Shown here piece by piece: positions 8,318 through 16,682 of a stretch of DNA of 64,000 nt. The notes under the pieces were generated by a model, which saw nothing but the letters and a program-made list of their open reading frames with translations, was not told the DNA's origin and did not search any database. Position 1 is the stretch's first letter, and each line of letters opens with the position of its first letter. Source of the stretch: Streptomyces griseoluteus (lineage in GTDB: Bacteria; Actinomycetota; Actinomycetes; Streptomycetales; Streptomycetaceae); NCBI RefSeq assembly GCF_004784465.1, contig NZ_SRRU01000008.1, positions 248,001 to 312,000 on the forward strand, given 5' to 3'. Made by a program: the position numbers and the translations under genes.

Positions 8318-9282
8318 GCGTCCTCCCCCTTGCGCCGGAAGATCCACAACTGCGCCAGGGTGACCAGCAGGATCACCACGAACAGCACGAAGGCGGCGGC
8401 ACTCGCGGTGCCCCAGTCACCGTAGGAGAACGCCTGCCGGTACATCTCCAGCGCCGCCACGTTGGTCGCGTCACCGGGACCGCCCCTGGTCATCACGATG
8501 ATCAGCGCGAAGGACTGGAGCCCGGTGATGAACTGCGTGACGCACACGAACAGCAGCGCCGGCCGGAGCAGCGGCAGGGTGATCCGCCAGAAGACGGTCA
8601 CCGGACCGGCGCCGTCCAGCGCGGCCGCCTCGTAGTACGACTCCGGGATGGACTTCAGCCCGGCGGTCAGGATGAGGATCGCCGTGCCGACCGACGCCCA
8701 CGCCTGCACGACCACCACCGCGGGCAGCGCGGTGTCCGGGTCCTGGAGGAACGCCACCGAGTCGAGCCCGACGGCGTTCAGGGCGCCGTTGACCAGGCCG
8801 CCCGGCTCGTACATGTACTTCCACACATTGCCGACGGCGACCACGGTCGTCACGATCGGCAGCAGGTACAGGGTGCGCCAGAGCCCCTGGAAGCGCAGGT
8901 TGTCGACGCAGGTGGCGACCAGCACCGAGCCCGCCAGCGCCAGGGCCACCGTGCCCAGCGCGAACAGCAGGGTGTTGGTGAGGACCGGGGTCAGGAACGT
9001 CGAGCCGCCGGCGAACAGGCTCGTGAAGTTGTCGAGGCCGGCCGGCTGGATGTCGCCGAGGTGGAACCCGGCCCAGTGGGACATCGACAGCAGCAGCGCG
9101 AAGCCGAGCGGCAGGATCAGGAAGACGGCGAAGAAAAGCAGCACCGGCGCCAGGAACAGATAGGCGACGACCGCCTGATGGCGCCGGGCCCGCGCTCGTG
9201 GGCCGACGGCCGTGCGGGCCGGGCCGGCGGAGCGCGGGCGCGGAGGCCGCGCGGTCGTCTCCGGGGTCAGGGCGTTCACCAT
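8314..9282 (-). CDS. Carbohydrate ABC transporter permease (MalF type)
   Basis: About 322 residues. An Arg/Pro-rich cytoplasmic N-terminus of some 40 residues is followed by six helices and the EAA loop EAAALDGAGPVTVFWRITLP near residue 225. It pairs with the MalG-type permease to form the channel of a CUT1-type importer. The ATG at 9282 is used; the GTG at 9279, which overlaps the binding-protein stop as GTGA, is equally possible. Both choices keep tight translational coupling inside the operon. Confidence 0.92.
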   Translation of the reverse strand: MVNALTPETTARPPRPRSAGPARTAVGPRARARRHQAVVAYLFLAPVLLFFAVFLILPLGFALLLSMSHWAGFHLGDIQPAGLDNFTSLFAGGSTFLTPVLTNTLLFALGTVALALAGSVLVATCVDNLRFQGLWRTLYLLPIVTTVVAVGNVWKYMYEPGGLVNGALNAVGLDSVAFLQDPDTALPAVVVVQAWASVGTAILILTAGLKSIPESYYEAAALDGAGPVTVFWRITLPLLRPALLFVCVTQFITGLQSFALIIVMTRGGPGDATNVAALEMYRQAFSYGDWGTASAAAFVLFVVILLVTLAQLWIFRRKGEDA

Positions 9283-10595
9283 GAGCGCGACACCTCCCGG
9301 TCGACCTGGCGGCGGATGGTGCGCAGCGACTCGTCCACCGACTGCTGACCGGTCCACAGCGCCTCGACGTTCTTCCGCAGCAGCGACTTGGCCTGCTGCG
9401 CGCCCGGCACGTTCGGCTCTGGCACGGCGTACCCCAAGGCGTCCAGGAACGGGCGGAGGTTGGGGTCGCCGCCCTTGCCGAGCAGCGTCCGCATGTCGTC
9501 GGCGCGGCCGGTCAGCGAGCCCACCGACACCTGGAGGGCGCTCATCCGAGTCACCGTCGCGCCCTTGCCTACGCCCACCCGGTCGGTGTTGAGCCAGCGA
9601 AGGAACTCCCAGGCCTCACGCGGGTGCTGACTGGAGGCGTTGACGCCCAGCATGAACCCGGTGGCGAGGGTGGCGGGCTTGGCGCCCAGCTCCGGTACGG
9701 GCACGGGGGCCACGGCCACGTCCCGATAGGCGTCGCCCATCTGGGCCTTCAGGCTGCCGGTCCACCATCCGGCGCTGATCACCATCGCCACCTGCCCGGA
9801 CTGGAACGCCTTGTAGACGTTGACACCGGGCTCGCTCGCCCCGCTGCTGACCAGACGGCGCTCCAGGTCCAGCACGGCCCGCCCGGCAGCTGAGTCGATG
9901 GCGGTGCGCCTGCCGTCCCCGGACACGAAGGTGCCCCCGGCCGCGTTGAGCAGGGCGAGGGTCTGGCCGACGGTGGTGGATTCGTCGTAGGTGGAGAGGC
10001 CGAAGCCCTGGACCAGGGTGTTGCCGTACCGGTCGCGCCGGGTGGTGCGGTACGCGGTGTCCTCCAGCTCCCGCCAGGTGCGCGGGGGGTGGGTGACGCC
10101 GGATTCCCGGAGCAGGCGCTTGTTGTAGTAGAGGGCGTACGTCTGCGCCTCGGTGGGGTAGCCGTAGACCTTGCCGCCGACGGATGCGGAGCCGGCCGCC
10201 GCCGCGCCGTAGCCGCGGGTGATCTCCGCCGCGTCCTCCGGCGGGGCGGGGCGCAGGACGCCGGCGCGGACGAGCTGGCCGTTCCACAGACAGTACGGCT
10301 GGAGGATGTCGGCGCCCTGTCCGGCCGCCTGCCGGACCATGAACGTGGTCAGCAGGTCGTTGAACTCCACCGCCTTGGTGCGCACCTTGACCCGGTCGTG
10401 CGTGGCGTTCCACTCGTCCACCGGCCCCTGGAGGGCCGCCTTCAGCTCACCGCTCGCGTAGTGGGAGAGCAGGGTGAGGACGATCGGGTCGTTGGGCCGT
10501 CCGGTGCCCTGGTGCGGCGCGGCGCAGCCCGCCGCGAGCAGGGCTGCCGCGAGCGTGAAACGGCGGCGGCTCAGCCCGTGCGGTGCTCCGGTCAC
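9276..10595 (-). CDS. ABC transporter solute-binding lipoprotein
   Basis: A 439-residue extracellular binding protein of the sugar (SBP type 1) class. The N-terminus has a twin-arginine-like SRRRFT followed by a hydrophobic run and the lipobox LLAAGC (Cys about residue 24), so it is probably a Tat-exported lipoprotein. Typical family blocks are seen: YALYYNKRLL, PRTWRELEDTA and LGVNASSQHPREAWEFLRWL. The GTG start overlaps the GNAT stop as GTGA. Because the operon begins with an exo-N-acetylmuramidase, the likely ligand is MurNAc or a MurNAc-containing fragment; this is inferred from context only. Confidence 0.9.
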   Translation of the reverse strand: MTGAPHGLSRRRFTLAAALLAAGCAAPHQGTGRPNDPIVLTLLSHYASGELKAALQGPVDEWNATHDRVKVRTKAVEFNDLLTTFMVRQAAGQGADILQPYCLWNGQLVRAGVLRPAPPEDAAEITRGYGAAAAGSASVGGKVYGYPTEAQTYALYYNKRLLRESGVTHPPRTWRELEDTAYRTTRRDRYGNTLVQGFGLSTYDESTTVGQTLALLNAAGGTFVSGDGRRTAIDSAAGRAVLDLERRLVSSGASEPGVNVYKAFQSGQVAMVISAGWWTGSLKAQMGDAYRDVAVAPVPVPELGAKPATLATGFMLGVNASSQHPREAWEFLRWLNTDRVGVGKGATVTRMSALQVSVGSLTGRADDMRTLLGKGGDPNLRPFLDALGYAVPEPNVPGAQQAKSLLRKNVEALWTGQQSVDESLRTIRRQVDREVSRSW

Positions 10596-11572
10596 CGGAG
10601 GGCCTCCCGGCGCAGGACCCGGAACACCCGCGTGGTGCCGAACCCGGCCCGGCGGTACAGACGGGCCGCTGCGGACTGATGATCGGTCCACAGGAACCAC
10701 GCCGACCCCGCGCCCAGCGCCCGCATCCGCTCCAGGACCAGGTGCAGCAGCACGTTGCCCAGTCCGGTCCCGCGCATCTCGGCCAGCACCCCGAACGGGC
10801 CGAACCGCTCGATCGCCGACTCGTACGCGCCATGCATCGCCCAGCCCACCAGCCGGCCCGAGGGGTCCCGTGCGACCACGATCCTGTCCAGCGGGGCGCC
10901 GGTCAGCAGGCACTCCCGGATCGCGCGCGCCCAGTCCGGGACGAAGTGGACGGCGGCGAGGGCGAGAAGTGCGGGCAGGTCGTCGTCGGTGGGGGAGCCG
11001 AACGCATAGCCCAGCGCGGTCAGTTCGGCGGCCCGGCGGCCGACCTCGGTCGGCAGGGCGTAGTCGGTCAGCGAGCGGTCCATGGCCACCGCCTCGTCCA
11101 CGGTGCGGAAGTCCAGGGACTCCAGCAACCCGGCCGCCTCCGGGTACGTCTCGGCGTCCAGGCCGGGGAGGAAGTAGTTCGGGGTGTACGGGGCGAAGTC
11201 GACGCGGGTGCGGCCGTGGGCGAGCAGCCAGTCCAGGGCGTCGGTCAGCAGTTCCCGGCCCACGCCGCGTCCGCGGGCGGCCGGGTCGACGAAGAAGAAG
11301 GGGAGCCAGCCCTGTTCCGGTTCCAGGTCGGTGCCGGTCATCGGGGTCAGCCGGCGTACGGCGTAGGCCGCGCCGACGAGTTTGCCGTCCTCCACGGCGA
11401 CCCGTAGGCCGGCCGGGTCGAAGTTGGCGTCGAGCAGCACCAGGGAGCGGAAGCGGTCCGCGGTGACGGGGTCGGCGGGCGCGCTCCGGCGCCACGCCGC
11501 CACCAGCGGCGGACCGTCACCCGGCCGGAACCCGCGGATCACGGTCCGGGCTCTCGTCGTGGGATCGGTCAT
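10592..11572 (-). CDS. Tandem GNAT-domain acetyltransferase
   Basis: A 326-residue protein with two GNAT folds. The first carries the acetyl-CoA loop DPAARGRGVGREL at about residues 96-108 and the second EMRGTGLGNVLL near residue 266, ending in the LYRRAGF motif typical of the last GNAT strand. The layout resembles mycothiol-synthase-type double GNATs. It sits between namZ (15-base gap) and the binding protein (4-base overlap), so it is probably co-expressed with muropeptide recovery. A role in acetylating an imported amino sugar or peptide is possible but not shown. ATG 11572 follows GGAAGG. Confidence 0.88.
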   Translation of the reverse strand: MTDPTTRARTVIRGFRPGDGPPLVAAWRRSAPADPVTADRFRSLVLLDANFDPAGLRVAVEDGKLVGAAYAVRRLTPMTGTDLEPEQGWLPFFFVDPAARGRGVGRELLTDALDWLLAHGRTRVDFAPYTPNYFLPGLDAETYPEAAGLLESLDFRTVDEAVAMDRSLTDYALPTEVGRRAAELTALGYAFGSPTDDDLPALLALAAVHFVPDWARAIRECLLTGAPLDRIVVARDPSGRLVGWAMHGAYESAIERFGPFGVLAEMRGTGLGNVLLHLVLERMRALGAGSAWFLWTDHQSAAARLYRRAGFGTTRVFRVLRREALR

Positions 11573-11587
11573 CGACGTCCTTCCGTC

Positions 11588-12754
11588 TCAGGGGTAGAGC
11601 AGTACGTCCTCACCGGCCCACCGGCCGGGCGGTGCGGGCGGTTCGCACAGCCGCAGCGGGTCCTCGCCCGCGTCGACCGTCCGCCGCAGTTCGTCGGAGC
11701 CCCAGAGGCGGTCGATGAAGTCGCCGGACCAGGCGAAGTCGTCCGGGTACAGCCGCCGCAGCGTGCCGAGCATGGCGACGGCGGTGCGTACGGGGGCGAA
11801 CGCCTCGCGGTCCGTGACGTGGAGGTGGACCCCGCGCACGGGGCGGCCGGCGTGCTTGTCGAAGGTCGGCACGTAGCGGACCTCCCTGAAGTGCACGCCG
11901 GGCAGGCCGAGTTCGGCGAGCGCGGGGGCGAAGCGGGCGTCGATGTACGGGGCGCCGACGGTCTCGAAGGGCTGAGTGGTGCCCCTGCCCTCGGAGACGT
12001 TGGTGCCCTCGAAGAGGCAGGTGCCGGGGTAGACGACGGCCGTGGCGTACGTCGGCATGTTGGGCGAGGGCGCGATCCAGGGGAGGCCGGTGGCCTCCGC
12101 GTCCATCTTCCGCTGCCAGCCTGCGGCCTTGATCACGGTCAAGTCGGCCTGCCGCCCGGCGACTTCGGCCACGGCCGACCTGTTGAGACACCAGGCGAGC
12201 TCCCCGCAGGTCAGCCCGTGCCGGATCGGCACCGGCGCCCGGCCGACGAAGCTCGCGAACGCCGGATCGAGCACCGGGCCCTCGCTGACGAGCCCGCCGA
12301 GCGGATTGGGCCGGTCGGCCACCACGAACCGCACGCCGGTGCGCGCGGCCGAGGCCATCAGGTCGAACATCGTCCACACGTAGGTGTAGAAGCGCGCCCC
12401 GACGTCCTGGAGGTCGTACACCAGCGCGTCCACGCCGCTGTTGATCAGCACCTTGTCGAGCCGATCACCCTCGCGGCGGTACGTGTCGTAGATCGGCAGC
12501 CCGGTGGCCGGGTCGGCCTCGTCCGGCTCACCGCCGCCCGCCTGGGCGGTGCCGTACAGCCCGTGCTCGGGGCCGAACAGCGCGGCCAGGTTCACGCCGG
12601 CCTCCATCAACGCGGGTGCCGTCGGGCTCAGGTCGGGCAGCACGCAGCTGTGGTTCGTCACCAGCCCGAGCCGGCCCGGCCCGGCGAGACCGGGCACCGC
12701 GCACAGCCGGGCGATCCCGGTAGTCACCATGAAGCGGTCGTCCCCACTATTCAT
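11588..12754 (-). CDS. namZ: DUF1343 exo-beta-N-acetylmuramidase, NamZ/YbbC family (GH171)
   Basis: A 388-residue DUF1343 protein. Hallmarks include GLVTNHSCVLPD near the N-terminus, LFGPEHGLYG at about residue 72, the DLQDVGARFYTYVWTM block, DRPNPLGG and the EGTNVSEGRGTTQPFE block. Characterised members (B. subtilis NamZ) release MurNAc from non-reducing ends of peptidoglycan fragments. No clear signal peptide is visible, so export or intracellular action is open. ATG 12754 has AAGGGG seven bases upstream; the frame extending to 12850 lacks a better start. It heads the five-gene operon running down to 7448. Confidence 0.88.
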   Translation of the reverse strand: MNSGDDRFMVTTGIARLCAVPGLAGPGRLGLVTNHSCVLPDLSPTAPALMEAGVNLAALFGPEHGLYGTAQAGGGEPDEADPATGLPIYDTYRREGDRLDKVLINSGVDALVYDLQDVGARFYTYVWTMFDLMASAARTGVRFVVADRPNPLGGLVSEGPVLDPAFASFVGRAPVPIRHGLTCGELAWCLNRSAVAEVAGRQADLTVIKAAGWQRKMDAEATGLPWIAPSPNMPTYATAVVYPGTCLFEGTNVSEGRGTTQPFETVGAPYIDARFAPALAELGLPGVHFREVRYVPTFDKHAGRPVRGVHLHVTDREAFAPVRTAVAMLGTLRRLYPDDFAWSGDFIDRLWGSDELRRTVDAGEDPLRLCEPPAPPGRWAGEDVLLYP

Positions 12755-12760
12755 TCTTCG

Positions 12761-12778
12761 CCCCTTATAGGAAATTCC
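12761..12778 (-). promoter_or_regulatory. Leader of the namZ operon: ribosome site plus AT-rich palindrome
   Basis: The minus strand reads a small palindrome GGAATTTCC (plus 12770-12778), a TATAAG (12764-12769) and the ribosome site AAGGGG (12761-12766) directly before namZ. The region up to 12830 is much richer in A and T than its surroundings and also holds CCCAATTTCGGG. A repressor site is plausible; no regulator gene for the operon lies in the window. Confidence 0.35.
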
Positions 12779-12908
12779 CTTGAATGTCCCGAAATTGGGC
12801 AATGCAGCGGACACTACCTGCCGTTGAGCGCGCTCCCCTGGCGACGACATTCCCCCTTCGGGTGAAACCCCGTTCGCCTCCGCCCACTTCGCGGCCGATC
12901 ATCAGCTC

Positions 12909-13137
12909 ATGGCACTGAGAGACACCCTCGCCCGAGGCGACGAGGACCTGGCCGCCGGCCGCGTCCCCGGAGGACCTGGAAAGCTCCGGGCACGCGGACG
13001 TCAAGGGCTTCCTGGCGGCCGCCGGATGTCTGGTACTGGCCAGCGCATTTCTGGCCATCTGGGTGATCGGTGTCGTCGCCACTCTTCCGGTGAGCGCGTT
13101 CGGTTGGCTGGAAAGGGGTCCCTCCCGTGGGGGTTGA
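12909..13137 (+). pseudogene. Remnant of a small membrane protein, internally deleted (possibly DUF6584)
   Basis: The plus strand starts with ATG 12909 and reads MALRDTLARGDEDLAAGRV, a convincing N-terminus. The continuation in another frame (from about 12970) reads EDLESSGHADVKGFLAAAG and then one long hydrophobic helix (CLVLASAFLAIWVIGVVATL), ending at TGA 13135-13137. No start codon exists for the second frame by itself. The simplest reading is an internal deletion that fused the beginning and the C-terminal membrane anchor of a longer protein out of frame. The N-terminus recalls the DUF6584 family; that match is from memory and unverified. Confidence 0.4.
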
Positions 13138-13333
13138 CGACTTCTCGGGGTTTGCGGTCGCTACCCGGGGGGCGGGGCATGGGGGGCGCATGGGGTGTTT
13201 CCGGGCCTGGCAGCAGCGGTGCGGCCTGGTGGGTCCTCTATCACGCCCCCTCGTCGCAATGGTTGCTTCACGACGACTTCAGGTCCGGGGGGTCAGGAGG
13301 GGCCATTCGGAACTTGGTGCACTCCGGTGTGAC

Positions 13334-13339
13334 TAGCAT
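13334..13339 (+). promoter_or_regulatory. Candidate -10 box of the conservon promoter
   Basis: TAGCAT lies about 110 bases before the cvnA start, with GGAACTTG ending 17 bases upstream as a weak -35 candidate. The stretch 13138-13450 otherwise holds no credible gene. Confidence 0.35.
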
Positions 13340-13450
13340 GTGGGCGTAACCGGAATGGAAGATCGCCTTCCTCAGCGGCGGCCGCTTCCGGACCCGCGAT
13401 CGAGGCGATCGGTCGCCGATTCTTCTGCTCGCAGACCGAGGGACCGCGGA

Positions 13451-15204
13451 ATGTCAGTTCCTGCACCGTCCGTTCAACACCGCTCGACGGCCGCTCAGCG
13501 CAGTTCGTTGGCGGTGCCCGCGGCCGTGGTGGCGGTGACCGCCGCGGCGGTCGCCGTCGCGGTCGGCGCGGCGCCGACCGGCACCCGCAGATGGACCCTG
13601 ATCGTGGCGGGCGCGGGCTGGGCGTGCGTCGCCGTCGCGGTGCTCGTCGGACACCTCCTCGTCCGCCGGGCCAGGCTGGCCGCCGCCACCCAGGCCGCCG
13701 AGAACGACCGGCTCCGCGCGCAGGCACAGCAGACGGCCGCACAGACCAGCCACTTGGTCAACGTCACGCTGCCCTCCCTGTACAACCTGGTGCTGGCCGG
13801 CAGCGGCGCCGCCGACGCGCTCGCGGGCGTGTCGACGCCCAACGACCAGAACCTGCGCCGGCTCGCCCAGCTCTCCGCCGGTGCCCTGGAGGAGGCCGTG
13901 GGCCGCGCGGCCGCCGCCGGCGAGGAGTCCCGGCAGACCCAGGAGGCGCTCAACGAGGTGCTGGCCGAGGTGGACCGGCTCGGCCGGGAGACGCTGCCCG
14001 CCGCCGTCGCCCGGCTCGCCGAGGGCCGCTCGGCCGACACCGTCCTCGGTGAACTCGCGCTTCCCCAGGTGCCGTTGATGCACGACCTGACCGAGCTGGT
14101 CGTCCGCGAACTGGCGCGCAGCGAGCGGCGCGCGGGCGGTGCCCGGGCGGTGCCCGGATCGCCTCCACCAAGGCACTCAGCCGTGTACAGGCCAAGGCCG
14201 TCAGCATGCTCGCCGACCTGCGGGCGATGCAGGACGAGCACGACGGCAAGATGCTCGGTGATCTGATGCGGCTGGACCACAAGACCTCCCAGCTCGTGCT
14301 GATCGCCGACCGGCTGGCGCTGCTCATGGGCGGCAAGACCAGCCGTACCTGGAACAAGCCGATCCGGATGGAGAGCATCCTCCGGGGCGCCATCGGCCGT
14401 ATCGCCGCCTACCAGCGGGTGCGGCTGCACTTCACCTCCCAGGCCGCGATCTCCGGATTCGCCGCCGAAGGCGTGATGCACCTCCTCGCCGAACTGATCG
14501 ACAACGCGGCCAACTTCTCCCCGCCGACCGACGAGGTGCACGTCTACGTCGAGGAGCACCGGGCCGGGATCGTCGTCACCGTCGAGGACAGCGGACTGAC
14601 CATGTCCGAGGCGGCCATGCGGCACGCCGAGGGCGCGGTGGCCGGCAGCATGGCCGACCTCGCCTCCCTCCAGGGCACCCGGCTGGGCCTCGCCGTGGTC
14701 GGACTGCTCGCGCTCAAGTACCGGATCAACGTCAGCTACCGCCCCTCCTCGCGCGGCGGCACCGGCGTGGTCGTCCTGCTGCCCCGGCACCTCATCGCGC
14801 AGCAGCGCGACCCGTGGCCCGCGCAGCGGGAGGCGGCCCGGGCGGCCACCGTCCGTCCGGTCCCGGCGCCCGAAGCGCCGACGCCCGCCCCGGCCCCCGT
14901 CATCGAGGCGTCCGTCCGCCCCGATCCCCCCGTGAAGTTGCGGGGGGTCCCCGAGCAGACCCGGCACGAGCCGCCCGCCGCCGCGTCCGCCGCCGCCACC
15001 CCGAACGGCCTGCCCGTCCGCAAGCCCGGCCGCACCATGAGCGACGCCGAGCGCGCCCAGCGCCCCGCCGGCGAGCCCGCCCCGCCCCGCAAGCGGCCCG
15101 TGCACGACGTCGGCTCCCGCTTCGGCGCCTTCCACCGCTCGCGCAAGTCCTCGGGCGACACCCTGGGCGGCCGCCCCGACCCCGAGCCGCCGACCGCCGG
15201 TTAA
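13451..15204 (+). pseudogene. cvnA: CvnA, sensor-kinase-like conservon protein, frameshifted
   Basis: The gene starts at ATG 13451 (GAGGGA upstream). It encodes two membrane helices in the first 75 residues and a nitrate/sulfate-sensor-like helical region, then loses frame near 14145. The downstream part continues in another frame with KALSRVQAKAVSMLADLRA and a GHKL ATPase region: LAELIDNAANFSPP (N-box), VEDSGL and GTRLGLAVVGLLA, followed by a Pro/Ala-rich tail to 15204. An 11-bp tandem duplication at 14134-14155 is the cause: removing one copy joins both frames. CvnA proteins lack the phospho-acceptor His of true kinases and act with CvnB-D at the membrane. If the duplication is real, the sensor is inactive or made by frameshifting. 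Confidence 0.85.
14134..14155 (+). repeat. 11-bp perfect tandem duplication inside cvnA
   Basis: GGGCGGTGCCC occurs twice head to tail (14134-14144 and 14145-14155). Eleven bases shift the frame; with one copy the codons read ...RRAGGARIASTKALSRVQAK..., a smooth CvnA sequence. Confidence 0.9.
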
Positions 15205-15281
15205 GCACCCCCCAAGCCCCGCCGGGCCCGCGCCCGGCAGCCACGCCCCCCTCGTGCCCATGAGATTGGAGGAACGGGCCG

Positions 15282-15740
15282 GTGACCGAACAGCCGGACA
15301 CCACCGTCCCATCACCCATCATGCAGACCACCGACAACAGCCTCGTCTGGCTACTGCAGAACCTGCTGGAGCAGACGCCCGGTGCCCGGCACGCCCTGGT
15401 CCTCTCACGCGACGGCCTCAAGCTGTGCTGGACTCCCGACCTGGCCGCGGATCAGGCCGACCAGCTCGCCGCGATCTGCTCCGGCCTCCAGGCCCTGTCC
15501 CACGGCGCGTCCGTGGAGTTCGGCGACGGCTCCGGCGGCGTGCTCCACGCCATGACCGCCTTCCACGGCGGCCTGCTGTGCATCGTCGGCGCCGGTGAGG
15601 GCGCGCACCTGGCGGTCGTCGCCGCCGAGGACGCCGACCCCGGCCGCCTCGGCGAGGAGATGACCGGGCTGGTCGACAAGATCGGTGAGCATCTGCGGGC
15701 CGCGCCCAGGCAGCCGTTCCAGGGGAGTACCCGGCCGTGA
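15282..15740 (+). CDS. cvnB: CvnB, roadblock/LC7-domain protein
   Basis: A 152-residue protein whose core (residues about 15-125: NSLVWLLQNLLEQTPGARHA ... GGGLL-type turn ... LAVVAAEDADPGRLGEEM) is the roadblock/LC7 fold found in every conservon. CvnB binds and regulates the small GTPase CvnD, in the manner of MglB for MglA. The GTG start follows GGAGGAAC. The stop overlaps cvnC by four bases. The C-terminal tail is short and polar. Confidence 0.93.
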   Translation: MTEQPDTTVPSPIMQTTDNSLVWLLQNLLEQTPGARHALVLSRDGLKLCWTPDLAADQADQLAAICSGLQALSHGASVEFGDGSGGVLHAMTAFHGGLLCIVGAGEGAHLAVVAAEDADPGRLGEEMTGLVDKIGEHLRAAPRQPFQGSTRP

Positions 15741-16084
15741 CCCGCAAGCCGGTGGACACCGGTGCCCCCGACCGGCTCTACACGGTCACGAACGGGCGCA
15801 GCAGCGTCGACGACACCCTGGACCTGGTCACGCTCATCGTCGCGGAGTGCCAGCCGACCACAGGCATGCAGTCGGAGCACAGCCGCATCCTGACCCTGTG
15901 CCGGCACCCCACCTCGGTGGTGGAGATCTCCGCCGAGCTGGAACTGCCGATCACGGTCGTCCGCATCCTGCTGGCCGACCTGCTCGACACCGGCCGGATC
16001 ACCGCACGCCACCCACCCGTGAACCCCTCGCTCCCCGACCCCGCCCTTCTCAAGGAAGTGCTCCATGGGCTCCGCAATCTCTGA
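15737..16084 (+). CDS. cvnC: CvnC, DUF742 protein
   Basis: A 115-residue DUF742 protein with a winged-helix-like core: DRLYTVTNGRS near residue 12, LVTLIVAECQP, then HPTSVVEISAELELPITVVRILLADLLDTG. This domain occurs in all conservons. Its job in the CvnA-D membrane complex is not well defined. The GTG start overlaps the cvnB stop (GTGA) and its 3' end overlaps cvnD by 20 bases. Confidence 0.93.
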   Translation: MTRKPVDTGAPDRLYTVTNGRSSVDDTLDLVTLIVAECQPTTGMQSEHSRILTLCRHPTSVVEISAELELPITVVRILLADLLDTGRITARHPPVNPSLPDPALLKEVLHGLRNL

Positions 16085-16682
16085 GCTGCCCGCCCACCGC
16101 ACGCCACTGGCCGACGCGGCGGAAACCGGGCTGAAGATCGTCGTCGTGGGCGGCTTCGGCGTCGGCAAGACCACGCTGGTCCGCTCCGTGAGCGAGATCC
16201 GGCCGCTGAACACCGAGGAGGTGATGACGGAGGCCGGCGTCGGCATCGACGAGACCAGCGGCGTCGCCGCGAAGTCGACCACCACCGTCGCCTTCGACTT
16301 CGGCCGGATCAGCCTCAACGACACCATGGTGCTGTACCTGTTCGGCGCGCCCGGCCAGAAGCGCTTCTGGTTCCTGTGGGACCGGCTCTTCTCCGGCACC
16401 CTCGGCGCCGTCGTCCTCGTGGACACCCGCCGGATGGACGACTCCTGGTACGCGATAGACCGGCTGGAACACCACGGCACGCCCTTCGTGGTGGCCGTCA
16501 ACCGGTTCGACGACGACGCGAACCACCACTCCCTGGACGAGATCCGGCAGGCCCTCGCGCTCCCGGATCACGTGCCGATGCTCGACTGCGACGCACGGGT
16601 CAGGCAGTCGGGCAAGGACGTGCTGATCACTCTCGTGGACCATGTGTACACGCTGGCCACGGCCCAGGAGGCGACCCCGTGA
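16065..16682 (+). CDS. cvnD: CvnD, small Ras-like GTPase
   Basis: A 205-residue GTPase of the conservon family. The P-loop GGFGVGKTT spans residues 29-37, a switch region follows (TEAGVGIDETSG), the G3 box is LFGAPGQKRF (Gly-Ala-Pro-Gly in place of DxxG, typical of CvnD) and the G4-like motif is AVNRFDD. It is the output of the CvnA-C complex and is thought to act through neighbouring P450s or regulators. Start ATG 16065 lies inside the cvnC end; the stop overlaps cvnE. Confidence 0.93.
   Translation: MGSAISELPAHRTPLADAAETGLKIVVVGGFGVGKTTLVRSVSEIRPLNTEEVMTEAGVGIDETSGVAAKSTTTVAFDFGRISLNDTMVLYLFGAPGQKRFWFLWDRLFSGTLGAVVLVDTRRMDDSWYAIDRLEHHGTPFVVAVNRFDDDANHHSLDEIRQALALPDHVPMLDCDARVRQSGKDVLITLVDHVYTLATAQEATP

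Noticed and set aside
13138..13349. Short plus-strand frames between the remnant gene and cvnA
   Set aside because: Gly/Arg-rich translation without ribosome site or homology; more likely promoter DNA.
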